From positions 36,790,397-36,854,396 of the forward strand of contig NC_088172.1 of the NCBI RefSeq assembly GCF_028769735.1: a DNA stretch of 64,000 bases, written 5' to 3'. Position 1 is the first letter of the stretch. The number at the start of each line of letters is the position of its first letter. The stretch comes from Zonotrichia leucophrys gambelii (taxonomy: Eukaryota; Chordata; Aves; Passeriformes; Passerellidae). Both the position numbers and the translations under genes were made by a program. Shown one piece after another: positions 50,221 through 62,480 of the stretch. Below the pieces are notes generated by a model. It had not been told where the DNA came from, searched no databases, and worked only from the letters and a program-made list of their open reading frames with translations.

Positions 50221-50531
50221 GGGAGAGGAGAGGAGAGGAGAGGAGAGGAGAGGAGAGGAGAGGAGAGGAGAGGAGAGGAGAGGAGAGGAGAGGAGAGGAG
50301 AGGAGAGGAGAGGAGAGGAGAGGAGAGGAGAGGAGAGGAGAGGAGAGGAGAGGAGAGGAGAGGAGAGGAGAGGAGAGGAGAGGAGAGGAGAGGAGAGGAG
50401 AGGAGAGGAGAGGAGAGGAGAGGAGAGGAGAGGAGAGGAGAGGAGAGGAGAGGAGAGGAGAGGAGAGGAGAGGAGAGGAGAGGAGAGGAGAGGAGAGGAG
50501 AGGAGAGGAGAGGAGAGGAGAGGAGAGGAGA
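50221..50531 (+). repeat. (GAGAG)n purine pentanucleotide array, about 62 perfect units
   Basis: A stretch of roughly 309 bp of uninterrupted GGAGA units has all purines on the plus strand and all pyrimidines on the minus strand. A pentamer without stop codons keeps several frames open, which produces spurious GEERR.. and LLSSP.. peptides. Polypurine-mirror DNA of this kind can form triplex structures. Confidence 0.97.
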
Positions 50532-51302
50532 ATAAATGAAGAACATGCAGCAACAGCAGTCAAAGGTACGGGAAGAAAAGAAACATTTTCAAACTGGTAA
50601 AAGCAAGAGAGAAAAGTCTTGAAGTAAAATGGGTTGGAAGATGAAAGAGGCTCAAAGGAATAAAAAAAAAAAGGAGAATTTCTGAAAATACATCCTCATT
50701 CATTTAAACTGCATCTTCTATGATGCAATGGACCCCAAAATCCCCTTTAGAGTTTCAGGGTAGGGATATATCCTCTTTTCAGTTCCCTGTGCAATTCCAC
50801 ACCTCAGCTCTGTCTATCATTTGCCTTTTCTCCTCTCTCCCTGCTCCTTTCCTAGGCACTGCTGCTTCCCTGTGCATGTTACACATTTTAGTCCTTGGAC
50901 CAGGCTGGAGTTTATTTACTGTGCTATATTTACTTGGAAGGAAAACCAAGGAGCTGTGAGGTGTTTTAGAGACTGTTGTGCCTGTTCTGGGTTATGCCCA
51001 CAGTTCATTGCCAACGCAGATTGTCCCAGCTGGGTAAGAGCAGGTGCGGGAGCAGGCAAGTCTCTGCAGGCAGCACAGTGGTAAGAAGGTTCTACCATCA
51101 AATTAACCATTTTACCACCAAAAAACCCCAGTCCTAAACAGAATGACCTTCAATGCCACAAAGAAAAATTGTAAGTTCCTCAAGTCACCTAGAAGGCACT
51201 GGAGATGTGCTTGGAGATGTGAAATATCAGCTTGTGGAGCTTTCATCATTGATCCATTTCTAGTAGGTTAATTAAAAACTAAAGGTGTAGTTAGTAAAAA
51301 AA

Positions 51303-51334
<32 letters not shown>

Positions 51335-51335
51335 T
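51303..51335 (+). repeat. (AT)n microsatellite
   Basis: About 16 AT dinucleotides with one ATAC interruption. An AT-only stretch of tttatata-like words follows at 51459-51531. Confidence 0.93.
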
Positions 51336-52487
51336 CACAGCAGAAGATTATTGCCTTAAAAATAATTATTTGTTCTGGAAAATAGTTCAAAGGAAATGTT
51401 CCTATTTCTCTACTTGAATATGGTTGTTATAGGTGAGAGACACTACACCCAGGGTTTATATTTTTTATATTTTATATAATTTTTTATATATTTAATTTCT
51501 TTATTTTTTAATATATTTTATTTGTATTTATATCCCATACTTGAGTGATTCATTTTCTCTGTATTTTTGAAAGATTTCTGTGGTAAAACTTAGGAGACCG
51601 TCCAGCTTTTTGACATCAGTGGAATGAGGGTTGTGTGGAGACCATGATGGGAAGTCTTTCATGTCAAGATAAACTGAGCCCAGGAAAAAATATAAGAGCA
51701 GTTCCTCACATTATTTCCTAAGCACCTCCCTCATCCTTGCACATTATCTACTTCACCCCTTTTCTACTTATTTCAGACTTCAGGGTGGTTCAGGTTTCAT
51801 TAACCGCATCCCTGCTGGGAAATCCTTCCCTGGCACTCAATCTGTCACCTGCAATTAAGGTGAATTTTTTGCCACACAGTTGGCCAAGACAAACCAGCAC
51901 CCAACCAAGAAATCCCAACTCTGGGCCAGGAAATGTTGCCAAAAGACGGCTTGGATGTAGCTACATCATTTTGGAGACCAAAGGTTCTTCACAGAATGGA
52001 AATCCTGGCTGGCACCAGGGCCAAAGAACTGCTGTGACCCTGATAATGCTCCTACTCCCAACTCACCCTGCCTGTGCTGGTTTAGTCTTCTCCTGATGGG
52101 CAGCAGGGACAGGTACAGACCTGGTGTATTCCTGGCAGCTTAAAGCAGTCAAAAGCAATATTTGCCTTTGGACTAAGGATGGTTTTTTGTCTCTGTGACA
52201 GATATGACTATATGGAACTAAAAATGTAGAAGTACCCCAGTTTCTGAGAAAATATTGACTTTTTAATTTCTCAGTCTAAGGGGTTTATGAGCACTTTGTC
52301 CTTTTAAATATTAAAGACAATAAGAGACTGAATTCTTTTTTAAAGTTCTTTGTTAAGATAGCAATTTAAAAAATGTCCTCCAATTATCCTGAGAGGCATT
52401 TTTGTGTCATCCCATAGCAATATTACACAGGTGCTAAAGGCAGTAAAAGCAAGTCCTGCAAATAAAATTTCCTTTTTTGACTAGTCA

Positions 52488-52553
52488 TTGGGCTGGGTTA
52501 ATGGTTGGCCTTGATAATCTTAAAGATCTTTTCCAATTTTAATGATTCTCTCA
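52488..52553 (+). mobile_element. Short CR1 LINE 3' end
   Basis: gctgggttaatggttggcct, then gataatcttaaagatctttt, then ccaattttaatgattctctc: the last 65 bp of a CR1 like the one at 49583, heavily truncated and diverged. Confidence 0.75.
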
Positions 52554-54661
52554 ATGCATTTCTAATAAGAGAGCTACTTCTTCACTTCTTAGTAAGGGAA
52601 GCAGAACAAAGAACATTTGCAATAGGAAAAACAAAAAAAAAGGCAGTCTAAGTGTTCTGAATAAGCACAAATTGGGTTTTAAGGGCTTTTTGATTGTTAA
52701 TATGAGAGGAAACAAAAGTACCTCTGCTTCTACACAAAATATGTCCTGATAACAACAAAAAAAAGTTGCCTAATTCTTGAAACAGACATTATATTATTTG
52801 TACTTTTTCTCCACAAGCAAACTAATCACCTCTTAAAGACTAATTCTTGTTCGGTCTACACCAAGTGTTGCAAAGCTAATGCTGTTATTGTTCTCAAATT
52901 GTGAGCTATCATTGAGTCCAAAAAGCTTTTATATAAATCAAACTATGCCTCAAGGTGGGGTTTTCATTATTTCAACATGCAAAGAAGCAGAGAATTTATT
53001 TTCTGATTATATATCTCAGATACTAAGTATATGTTTATTGTAAGTAAATTTAGCATGTGTTTAAATCATTTCCTATGATAATATATTTTTAACAATATGG
53101 TTGACCTTCTGAGACCAAAGTAGATTACTTGGGAGATGATAAAATTAGTAGAGTAAGAATTAAAAGGCAAGAAAAACCAAATGAAGCAGTGAAATTACTT
53201 AAAATAGTCCTAACAGATGATATTCAATGAGAGACAGAGACCAAAGGAGAGGTGGAGCATTGAGTGACCCCAGCACAGAGAGGTGAGGATGGAATTCATG
53301 GCCATGGTAAGCAGATGAGTCTGGCTCAGTCTTGGACAGGTCAATGAGAACAGACCAACTTTTTTTCCCTAAACCACTCTTTCATGATGTTTTTACTGCA
53401 GTATAAATCATACCATCAGCCCCATGGAGAAAATGCTGTGTAAGAGCCCTCTACACTCAGAGGATTCATTTTAGAGCCTTCACATTACAAGAGCCTAATG
53501 TCCCACATGGCAACTGAGTAAAGTCCCAGTCAAAAATGTGCAACCTGAAGTGTTACCCTCTAAAAACATTTTCTTCCTAAAGGAATAAGAGATTTGAAAA
53601 CAGGCAAACCCAAATATTCAGGAGGGATCTATTTGTTTATTTTAAATCCCTTGCTGTTTGCAGTCTCTTCCTCTAAAAGGTGACACACCAGTGTTAGGAT
53701 CTCTGCTGGGATACTGGGAGCTCCCAGGCAGAGACTGGACCTTATAACACAGATTGGAACTTGAGAAAAAGTCTGTTAAAGAAGCAGCAAATGATTTAAT
53801 AAATAACTATATTAGAAGTGCAAACACAGCATTTGAAAATAATGTCCCCTGGAAGGCTCAGAAGGAAGGATAAAAGATAATTACTTGAATGAAAGCTGGA
53901 ATTTTTAGAACTTTGAGAGAAATCCCTTCAGGACTGGTAAATGATGTTCAAAAAAAGACTCAGGCATAGCATGACAGGGAATTACACACTAACCAGAGAC
54001 TGCTGAACATGCTTAGATTATCCAAGGGCATCCACATAAATTATATATAAGCTGCACATTTGCACACATATGTGCTGGTAGAAGCTGGTGTATTGAATAT
54101 TTTCAAGGTCCCTGAGCTTTTCTCTAGGAAAGAGATTAATTAATTTCTGCAGAGAAAAATAAAGGAGCCATGATTTAATTCATTATTTCAACCTGACCAA
54201 AACCAGGAAGCACAGATCAAACTGAAACAGCACACTGGCAATTTCTTTTACAATAAGAACAGAAAAATTTTCTACTTCTATACAGCAATTTTTTTTCTGA
54301 GTCATTGTAACAAAAGTGAAATACAGAGCTACTTTGGAAACTAACTCTAGGGAAAAAATGCAGGTGTGAGTGAAGCATTCAGTGCTTTCCTTCATTCTCA
54401 AGAACTTTAAGGGAATTCAAACCATTATAGAGGAGACAGTCATTCATAAAACAATGAATATTTATAGATACTTCACTAAATTCTGATCTTTGTTTTGATG
54501 AGGTCTCTTGTGCGTCTATGCCATGAAAAGAAAACAGATTTACCTTTGCCTTGTCACAGCCTGACACAGATCAACCATTAAACCATTTCTTTAAGGATAA
54601 TGTGTTTAACTCTGCCTGGGAGCTCCACACCAGCCCTGAGAGCCACAGCCTCCAGGGCTTC

Positions 54662-55290
54662 TGTCTTAGGTTGGAAATGCAAGATGTGGCTGGGGGTGTG
54701 TATTCTATTACCATCTGTTAGAGGTGGGGCAGTTTTCTTCTGTTAATTGGGCCACCAGTGCATGACTGATAAAATTACATCATCCTATGGAGAGATGCTC
54801 CACCCAGGGGGAGGAGCCAAGTATTCCTACCTGGATATAATCTGACATTTGGAACACCAGAGGCAGCCTTTGTCCACTGGATTCCCAGAGAAAGACCAGG
54901 CCCATCTACACCACCACTGCACACTCAGAGGAAAACTCCACCCTTCTACAGGATCACTGCTTCAGCAGAACCACACCTGTCACTGCAGGAGGGCTGCAGC
55001 CACCACTTAATGGGATTGCTGCTCCCACCCTGACCCACAGGATGTCAGGTTGTATTCTGACTCTGTCAGTGTTGTATTATAAACAAATACAGTTTGTATT
55101 ACTGCATTTTTAAATTATTTTTATTTGTTTCCCTAATAAAAAACTGTTATTCCTACTCCCATATCTTTGCCTGAGAGCCCCTTAATTGCAAAATTATAAT
55201 AATTCAGAGGGAGGGGTTTTACATTTCCCATTTCAAGGGAAGCTCCTGCCTTCCTTAGCAGACACCTGTCTTTTTTAACCACAACAGCAT
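54662..55290 (+). mobile_element. Solo LTR of an endogenous retrovirus (songbird type)
   Basis: It begins TGTCTTAGGTTGG. A TATA-like ggatataatc (54833-54842) and an AATAAA (55135-55140) followed by a U5-like segment (ctgttattcctactcccata, tttgcctgagagcccc) give U3-R-U5 order. I recognise the block from passerine genomes. There is no internal retroviral coding sequence on either side. The right end is approximate (near ccacaaca at 55285) and no clean target-site duplication was found. It is an old, inert copy. Confidence 0.72.
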
Positions 55291-58200
55291 CCCTGGAAAC
55301 ACATCCACCACGACCTGCCTTCGTGTGCACAGTTGAGAGATGTCTTATAATTTTATTTAGATTCATTACTGCTTTATGGTCCTCTAAACTCCCAGTAAAA
55401 TCAGGGTCTGTTTAAACATGGAAAGGTTTTCTGGCTAAGATCTACAGTCTGCCAACTACATGAGGCTGAGATTGTGCACTATTTTTTTTTTCTGAACACT
55501 TTATGACATTATAATCCTTGTTTCTTACTTCTGATTGTAAACCTGTAATGACTACTCTTAAGCAGAAATCTACAGGTAAGTTTTTCTTTCTTGCTCCCAC
55601 AGAATTTGTTGAAAGGGTCCCAGATATTTCACAGCAATGTTTGCTCCTTACACCCCAAGTCAATTTTAAAATTAGTTAACTAGTGATTTTCTGTATCTAT
55701 TATACCATCCATTCAATCTTCTTGAGATTTTTGGAATCCTGAAATAACTAAACTATTTCTAATATCACTGTTCACAAGTCATCATAGGGAACCCTAAAAG
55801 AAAGAGATTTTTGTCTATACATTTGTGATTGGCTTTTAACAGCTTTGCAAAGCATAATTTAGGGTTTTTTCTTAATTAACAAGTTCCCAGCAGAATTAGT
55901 GTGTGCCCAATTCATGCTAAAGTTCAAGATGATCAGCACATATGAGTGATTTTTTTCTGAGAAAAGTTCACAGCCTGAAATTGCCTCAAGAATATTAATT
56001 TAATCAGGTCACACTGACATTTTCCCCTAAAGAGAAAAAGATAATAATAGAAAAAGTCACATCACCTCACATTTCTAATGAAAGCAAGTACCAACAGCAT
56101 AAATTGTTCAGCTGCTGTAACCATTGTACATGCAAAGATGAAATTGTGTATTAACTTGCCAAGACAAAGAGATGTTTTCATTATTTTGCTTAAGGAATTC
56201 TTTCAACCTTTATCTAGCCGTGATTACATCTTAGAATGCAACAGGCAGCTCCAATGACAAACTATTTTAGAAAATCCCAAATAGCTCAGAAAAATCTAGA
56301 GAACTGATTAAGAAAAGAGGGTTTTCTGAGAGTACATTTAGTCACAGAGGCAAATCAGCAGAACTGTATTTTATTATGAAGAAAAAGAGACAAATGTGTC
56401 ACAGGCATGGAGGAAGGGGGAGGGTTGTGAATTAATTCTAATGTGTCTTGGGCATTTTTATAGATTAGACACACTTTGGCTAAATTTCAGTTAAACCTCC
56501 AGTCAGACAGGTACCAAACTGGTATCAGTTACTCCGTATGGAAAGAGCCTGCAACAAATACAGGGGTTGTGGAAGAAAACGGAGTGAGACAGGATGAACT
56601 GGCCTTGTAAAACATCTGCTCAATCTTGCCCATAACACAGGAAGCAGAACTGGAGACAGCATTTCTTATTTATGTTGTATTTACAGTCTGTGGTACAACT
56701 ATGCATGAGCCAAGTTCTGGTAGCAAGCAAATCTGGAAATGAAAGATTTTACAGGGAGAATGCTGGCTCACTGTTCCCATAAATTGCTTAACCAAATGTT
56801 CATGAATTTGGAAGAACCCCAACTTTTTCCATAAAATATTGGTGCAATGAAATTGAGAACAGAATTCCAGTTTTATCCACTTGTTGTTGTGTCATTTGTA
56901 GAAATTTTAAAAAGTATACAGAAAGATATGGAAAGGTACAGATAGATGCAGAAAGAAGACTCATCCTGGATAACACTCATACCAAAAATTAACAAATCCA
57001 CATGCACTGGCCATGTAGTTTCTTGCACAGATGATCCAGGAGTTCCTTTCTCTTCCTCCTCCCTGCCCATCCTGACCCCACCCATGGCCCCAGCAGATCC
57101 TCACAGTGCCCTCACCTGCAGTGATGCTCTGGAGCATTTCCTGCCTCACCCCTCCAGGAGGAAAAGACAGACATGGACTTTTTCCAGGGCAATTTCACTT
57201 TTCTTATGGAATGCTGCACAGTCTGTCTCAGAGCTGAGGGAGGGACAGAAGTTGAGGAAAGCATTCAACTGCAAATGCCTCCATTTGCAAATTGCTCCAT
57301 TTCCTCAAAATTTCCCTGTGGGAAAAGGCAATAACCTGTTTGAGAGTCCCAGGGAAAGGATGGCAAGGTGCAGGTTGAAGGCTGGGTGAATTTTTTTCCT
57401 GAGTGACTAAAGGTCTTTGCCTCATCCCCTTTGCTCTAAATAGTTAGGTCAATATTTACAGAAAATACAAAGCCAAATGCAGATATCTGCAATTTCTGAA
57501 AGTTCCCAGTAAAACATGGCTGAATTTGCAACACTTTTCCTATCAACAGCATCATGGAATCATAGAAAGGGCTGGTGCATGCTGGCATTACTCCTGATAT
57601 ATTTGGGTAGTGTATGAGGTGCTTAGCAGTGAGCATGGATTATTTCCCTGCCCACAGAGAGACAGGAAGTGATTATAAATTAGTGGAAATGGGCTGTATT
57701 TAACAATCCCATGCATGCTTTCTGCTACACTGAAAGAAAAAACTCCCCTGTGAGGAGTTGGGTTCGGGGAGATGGAGAATTGTTTTACACACTCCTGCAC
57801 TTTTCTTACAGACTTCTGTAAGAACCTCTTTAAGATCTGAGGCTATGCAGATCTCTAATTCATCTTCAAAATTGTTAATATCTGAAATAATTATTTAAGA
57901 TTATGCCACAGTCTCAGGGGTGAAAAACCTGTTTTTTGGTTTTGGATTACATCAATAAAGAGAACAAGTTTGTGGGTATTATTCCTTTGAATATGTAATT
58001 TTATGCCTTAAAAACCACCACCTTTTGGATTTGTTTTGTGCAGCTGGCTCTGGTTAATAAATGAGGTTCTTCACAGGATGGAGAGCTCAGAGCTCACACT
58101 GCAAATTCCCCACAGGCCTGTGCTCACACTGATGAGAGAGTGAAAATCTATGACATTAAAATGACAGATTCCATTAGATTTGCACCTTCAGAGTCTCTCT

Positions 58201-59679
58201 TGTCAGGAGAAAGAAAGTGTGAATGTGCTGAGCAAGATGACTTTGACTTTTTAAAAATGCTTTTATCCAGGTCACGCAAGGAGCCCAAAGTTTTACCTGG
58301 GTGCTGCTCCCCAGCCTGGGGATGCTCAGCCTGTCCTGGGATCCTCCCTGGCTTCGCATGGGACTACACAAGGCTGAAGAGCTCACAGTGTTTTCCATGT
58401 GACTGAGTCAGACCACCTATTTCCAAAGGTGCTCAGCTCACACTGAGCAAAACAAAATGAGTTCCAGGGATAGTTTTCAGCTCTGCATTGAGCACATTGA
58501 GTAAACAAGCTGAGAACTGAGGAGAGCATAAAGACACAGCACATCTGAAAATCTACCACAGAGCTCCTGACAGAAAGCAGCAAACAAAAGGTTAAGAAGA
58601 GCCAGTGGTGGGTCCACACTACAGCCAGGAAATATTGAACAAGGACTCAAAACCAGATTATCATCTCAAATTCAACACTGTCAAAAGAAAAAAAAAATGC
58701 TTTCACTGACTTTTCATCATGTGATTGCTTCCAATTCTTTTGGTGGACCATTTTGAAGGGGACAAAGGATCCTTCTGCTCCTCCCAGAAAATTCCTTTTT
58801 TGCTGATAATAAAAGAGCAAATCTCTAAACCATTCCATTTTTTAAACCAAAAGTTATGACTTCTTTGTAAGCAAAAGGACTTTATTTTATTCTCTTCCAT
58901 ATTGTTTTCATATTTCCATGTTGTCCACATAATTTCCATCTCTAAAATCCTTCAGTCTGCCTTTAGGGAAAAACTTTTTGCCTTTACTTCAGCCTCTCTG
59001 AGAATTTACTGCCCGCATCTTTGAAGACACACAAGAAAAAATTAGTTTGTTTTTCCTCATCTTCCTTAGATGAGTGCAGGCAACGAACAATTGCATTGCT
59101 CTGGGGCCCCAGCCATACAAGCTCTAACAGATACCGCATCTTTGCTGCTGGCCACAAATTGGGAAATTTTAATCCTATCAAAGGTATTTTGCTTAATTGG
59201 TTCAGTGATTTATTTTAAATGGCTCTACATATCCGAAGCCATATAAAGACATTAGCAAAACTAAATTATTCCAGGCACAGCCTCCATTGAAACTGCATGA
59301 AGAGATGTATTTTTTACTGCACAAAAGCTGTGCAGTGTATTTTGATACATGTGCATACCTACACACACCTTTAAGTCTGGTGACAAAGCCAAAGTACAAA
59401 TCTACCCCTTTCTACCTTTACAAATCCTTAGTAAAAAAATAAATACAAAAATCAAGTTAACACACTGAGAAACACGTTGTTAGAGAAAACAAAATCGTAA
59501 ACTTTGTCCAAAAGCTGCTACAGAGATGTGCAACCTGATTCAGACTGACCCTCCCCAGGATATTTTAGAGACAAAAGCTTCTTCAAAACTTAGAATTGGT
59601 GTCTTTCAGTCACCTTTCACTAGAAGCAACACAACCATAATGACACAAAATTGTTAACTAACAATAATTCTGCAAGAAG
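55291..59679. other. Non-coding region
   Basis: AT-rich sequence. Open frames are up to 147 codons (56946-57389, plus) without any motif. A possible CR1-tail relic (catggaatcatagaaagggc) lies near 57553. Confidence 0.6.
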
Positions 59680-59981
59680 AGAAGGTTGTGTGGAGACCTC
59701 TTTTTCAGGAACTGCAGTGGCAGGACAAGGAGTAATGGGTACAAACTGAAAGAGGGAAAAATTAGATTGGCTAGGAAGAAATTATTTATTTTGATGGTGC
59801 TGAGACACAGGAAATGGTCGTCCAGAGAAGCTGCAGCTGCCCCATCCGTGGAAGTGTTCCAGGCCAGGTTGGATGGGGCTTGGAGCAACCTGGGATAGTG
59901 AAAGGTGTCCCTGCCCATGGCAGGGGGTTGGAATTAAATGATCCTTAAGGTCCTTTCCAATCCAAACTACTCTGAGATTCT
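59680..59981 (+). mobile_element. CR1 LINE 3' fragment
   Basis: The sense copy runs from gtgtggagacctctttttca through aactgcagtggcaggacaag, gaagctgcagctgccccatc and tggagcaacctgggatagtg to ccaatccaaactactctgag. It is one of the longest and best-preserved copies here. Confidence 0.9.
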
Positions 59982-62259
59982 AATTTAAGATTTTGACCAG
60001 CAATACAGGAAACTTTCCTTTAGAAAAAAGGAAGCATATATTCATGAGAAGCATCACATTTTGCATGTTTATTCCTCATAAACACCCCACAATGAAGCAT
60101 CCTCCACGGGGGCTGCCTTCTGCTGCTGCCAAAAAACTGCAGCACTCCAGATCACCTGGAGAGCTCCTTTTTCCTTGCAGCTTTTCACACACATTCATTA
60201 CAGGAAGAAGACCCAAATTCCTATTACTTTAACACAGCTTGTAAACTGATGGGTGCATTTGTGTACTAAATTAATTGTTCTGTCTGCTACCAAAAATGGA
60301 AATCAATACAAATTCAATACAACAACAACTCTTCTGAAAGGGAAAAGACAGGTCAATCTATCAGAAGAAACTTGAAAGGTGGTTTGATCACATGAGAGAA
60401 GAGAAGCCTCTGGTTAATCTCAGCAGTTACTTCTGGTTTAGAATATAAAAGCTTTGAAAAAGTATCAGTGAGCCTTTTCCCCAAAGCAGACATTTTCAAA
60501 CCACTTAGAGCTTGGCAGTTCGTTTTAAAAGAAATTTTAGTGCTAATCAGCACACTTCAAAGTCAGCCTTCAAGTCTTATCTTCAATAGATCTTTTGACA
60601 GAGCCTGACACACATTACACTCCAGGAGCTCTACAGCTTATTGATAAAGAAGTTAAAATCCTCTGTTCCAGTGCCCCATCCCTGCTCTGCGCTTGAGGCA
60701 CAGCAGATAACCAGGGGATTTCTGCTGCACCTCTCCAGCTGCACAGATGAATCCCCCAGGCTCTCTGCAATGAGCAGGGATTAAGATAACATTTTATAAT
60801 AATGCAGGAGAAATCCAGGCTGTCCCAGGGCTCCCAACCCAGCCATCTCAGCAATGTGGGAGATTTTCAGCTGCAACACAACAGAAACAAGGATTGCAGG
60901 AGTAACTGTCATTATCCAGGAAAAAAATGGATAATTTACTGTGGGAACAGCAGAAAGGCACAGAGCAGGGTGAGGCATCTGATGGGATTTAAACAGGCCA
61001 GGAGTACCCCAAGCCCAGTTCTGCTCTTTTGTAATACAAAAAGCCAGGATGAAATATTTACATCAGCGGGCATAAACACTCTGTGAGCAAGGATGTGGGC
61101 CAAAGACAATACTAATGGGCAGCAGGGTGTATTAAAAGGGTTGGCATCAGTGCAGGTATACTGAAAGAAGTGCCCCAGCTTCTTTTTCCAGAGAGCTCTG
61201 CCTGGAGATGGCCACTGTAACCCCAGAAATTCCCATTTGGCTGCTGCTATCAATACTGCAGTGGGAAGGACAGCCTGGGACAGGGATCAAGTGTTGAGGG
61301 CACCAGGGACCATTTCACAGGCTGGGGATCTGCTTTCATACCACTGCACAAAACCCAGGAACTGGTGTTTTCTGAAAGCTTGTTTAGCAGCACCAGGGTA
61401 AGGAAAACTCACTGCTTCTCAAAACACTCACTCCTCTATTAGCTTACCCTTCTTAAACAAGGATATTTAAAGCCAAATTCTAGCTAAATATAGCTCCATC
61501 TTCCAACAGCCCAGTAATTGCAACAGTCTGTCTGTTCCCTGCCCAGAGGTGCTGCAGCATGAATAGGAATTACGTGATAAAACTCAACTTGCACTGCCCA
61601 AGGCTTGGAATGATCTTGCTAATCAATCCATTGTTCAACACTTAATCCTCAAATAGCCCAAAGAGATGATTTATTACTGGTCTCAACCTGAAACAAAAGT
61701 ACCCAAAGGGTACACATACGTCTTTCATGGGGGTTCAAGAGCTACAATTAAAGATTGATGCTTAAGTAAGCAAGAGAGCACAGGGCTTTTAAAGTTTAAC
61801 ACTGCTGAGCAGATAAAAGCACCATTCCACTGACTGTCTGCAGTTAAGTAAATAAATAGACCTCAGATTATGTTTTCCAGTTGTGAAAAAGAACGGCCTT
61901 AGCACATGACTGCAGTAATTAGTGACAGATGAACTATTTTTGTCAGATCAGAAGGGACATGCACCTTTTCCCAAAGCCCCAGGGTGTCACTGGAGCCAGG
62001 CTGGGTTTTGGATGCAAGGGGAACTGAGGGGCCTGAAGGAACACCCAGTGTCCAGGCACATCTGATCTGAAACTCACATGGCATGTAAACATGTTCACAA
62101 GCTTTACACCATTGGAAAGGCTTCTCTGCTGTGTCCAGGTGGAAGTTACTGAAGAAGAACATCTCCAACCACAGTGTTCAGAGAAAAACCATGGAAATAT
62201 TTCATTACATTAAAATCAAACAGAGAAGTTAAAATTGTAAACAACTGCAATGGCATTTT

Positions 62260-62480
62260 ACAGAATCACAGAATGGGTCAAGTTGGATGGGACCACATTG
62301 GGGTCATCTGGTCCAACATTCCTGCTCACGCATCATCCCACAGGACACTGCACAGGATTGTATCCAGATGGTTCTGGAATATCTCCAGTGAGGGAGACTC
62401 CACAGCCTCTCTGAACTTGAGGAAGAACTTTGCTCACTCACTGCACAGCAAAGTTCTTCCCCAAGTTCAGCTGGAACTTC
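62260..62480 (-). mobile_element. CR1 LINE 3' fragment containing a quasi-palindrome
   Basis: cagaatcacagaatgggtca, then ttggatgggaccacattggg, then the antisense CR1 3' region (gagggagactccacagcctc). The segment 62411-62470 has been rearranged into a hairpin with 24-bp arms. Confidence 0.82.
62411..62470. repeat. Quasi-palindromic inverted repeat (24-bp arms, 12-nt loop) inside CR1
   Basis: The left arm 62411-62434 (ctgaacttgaggaagaac...) and right arm 62447-62470 are reverse complements except for one position. Normal CR1 has only the right arm here. Confidence 0.9.

Larger units (their letters stand above)
49780..54661. other. Non-coding region with satellites
   Basis: It holds the GAGAG array, the AT microsatellite, AT-only DNA at 51459-51531 and a short CR1 end. 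No gene was recognised. Confidence 0.6.

Noticed and set aside
50038..50563. Open frames of 117-165 codons in the purine array (both strands)
   Set aside because: They are translations of a five-base unit without stop codons; there is no protein signal.
57548..57575. Possible CR1 3' tail (atcatggaatcatagaaagg)
   Set aside because: Only about 25 bp resemble CR1 and the following sequence does not; too short to call.
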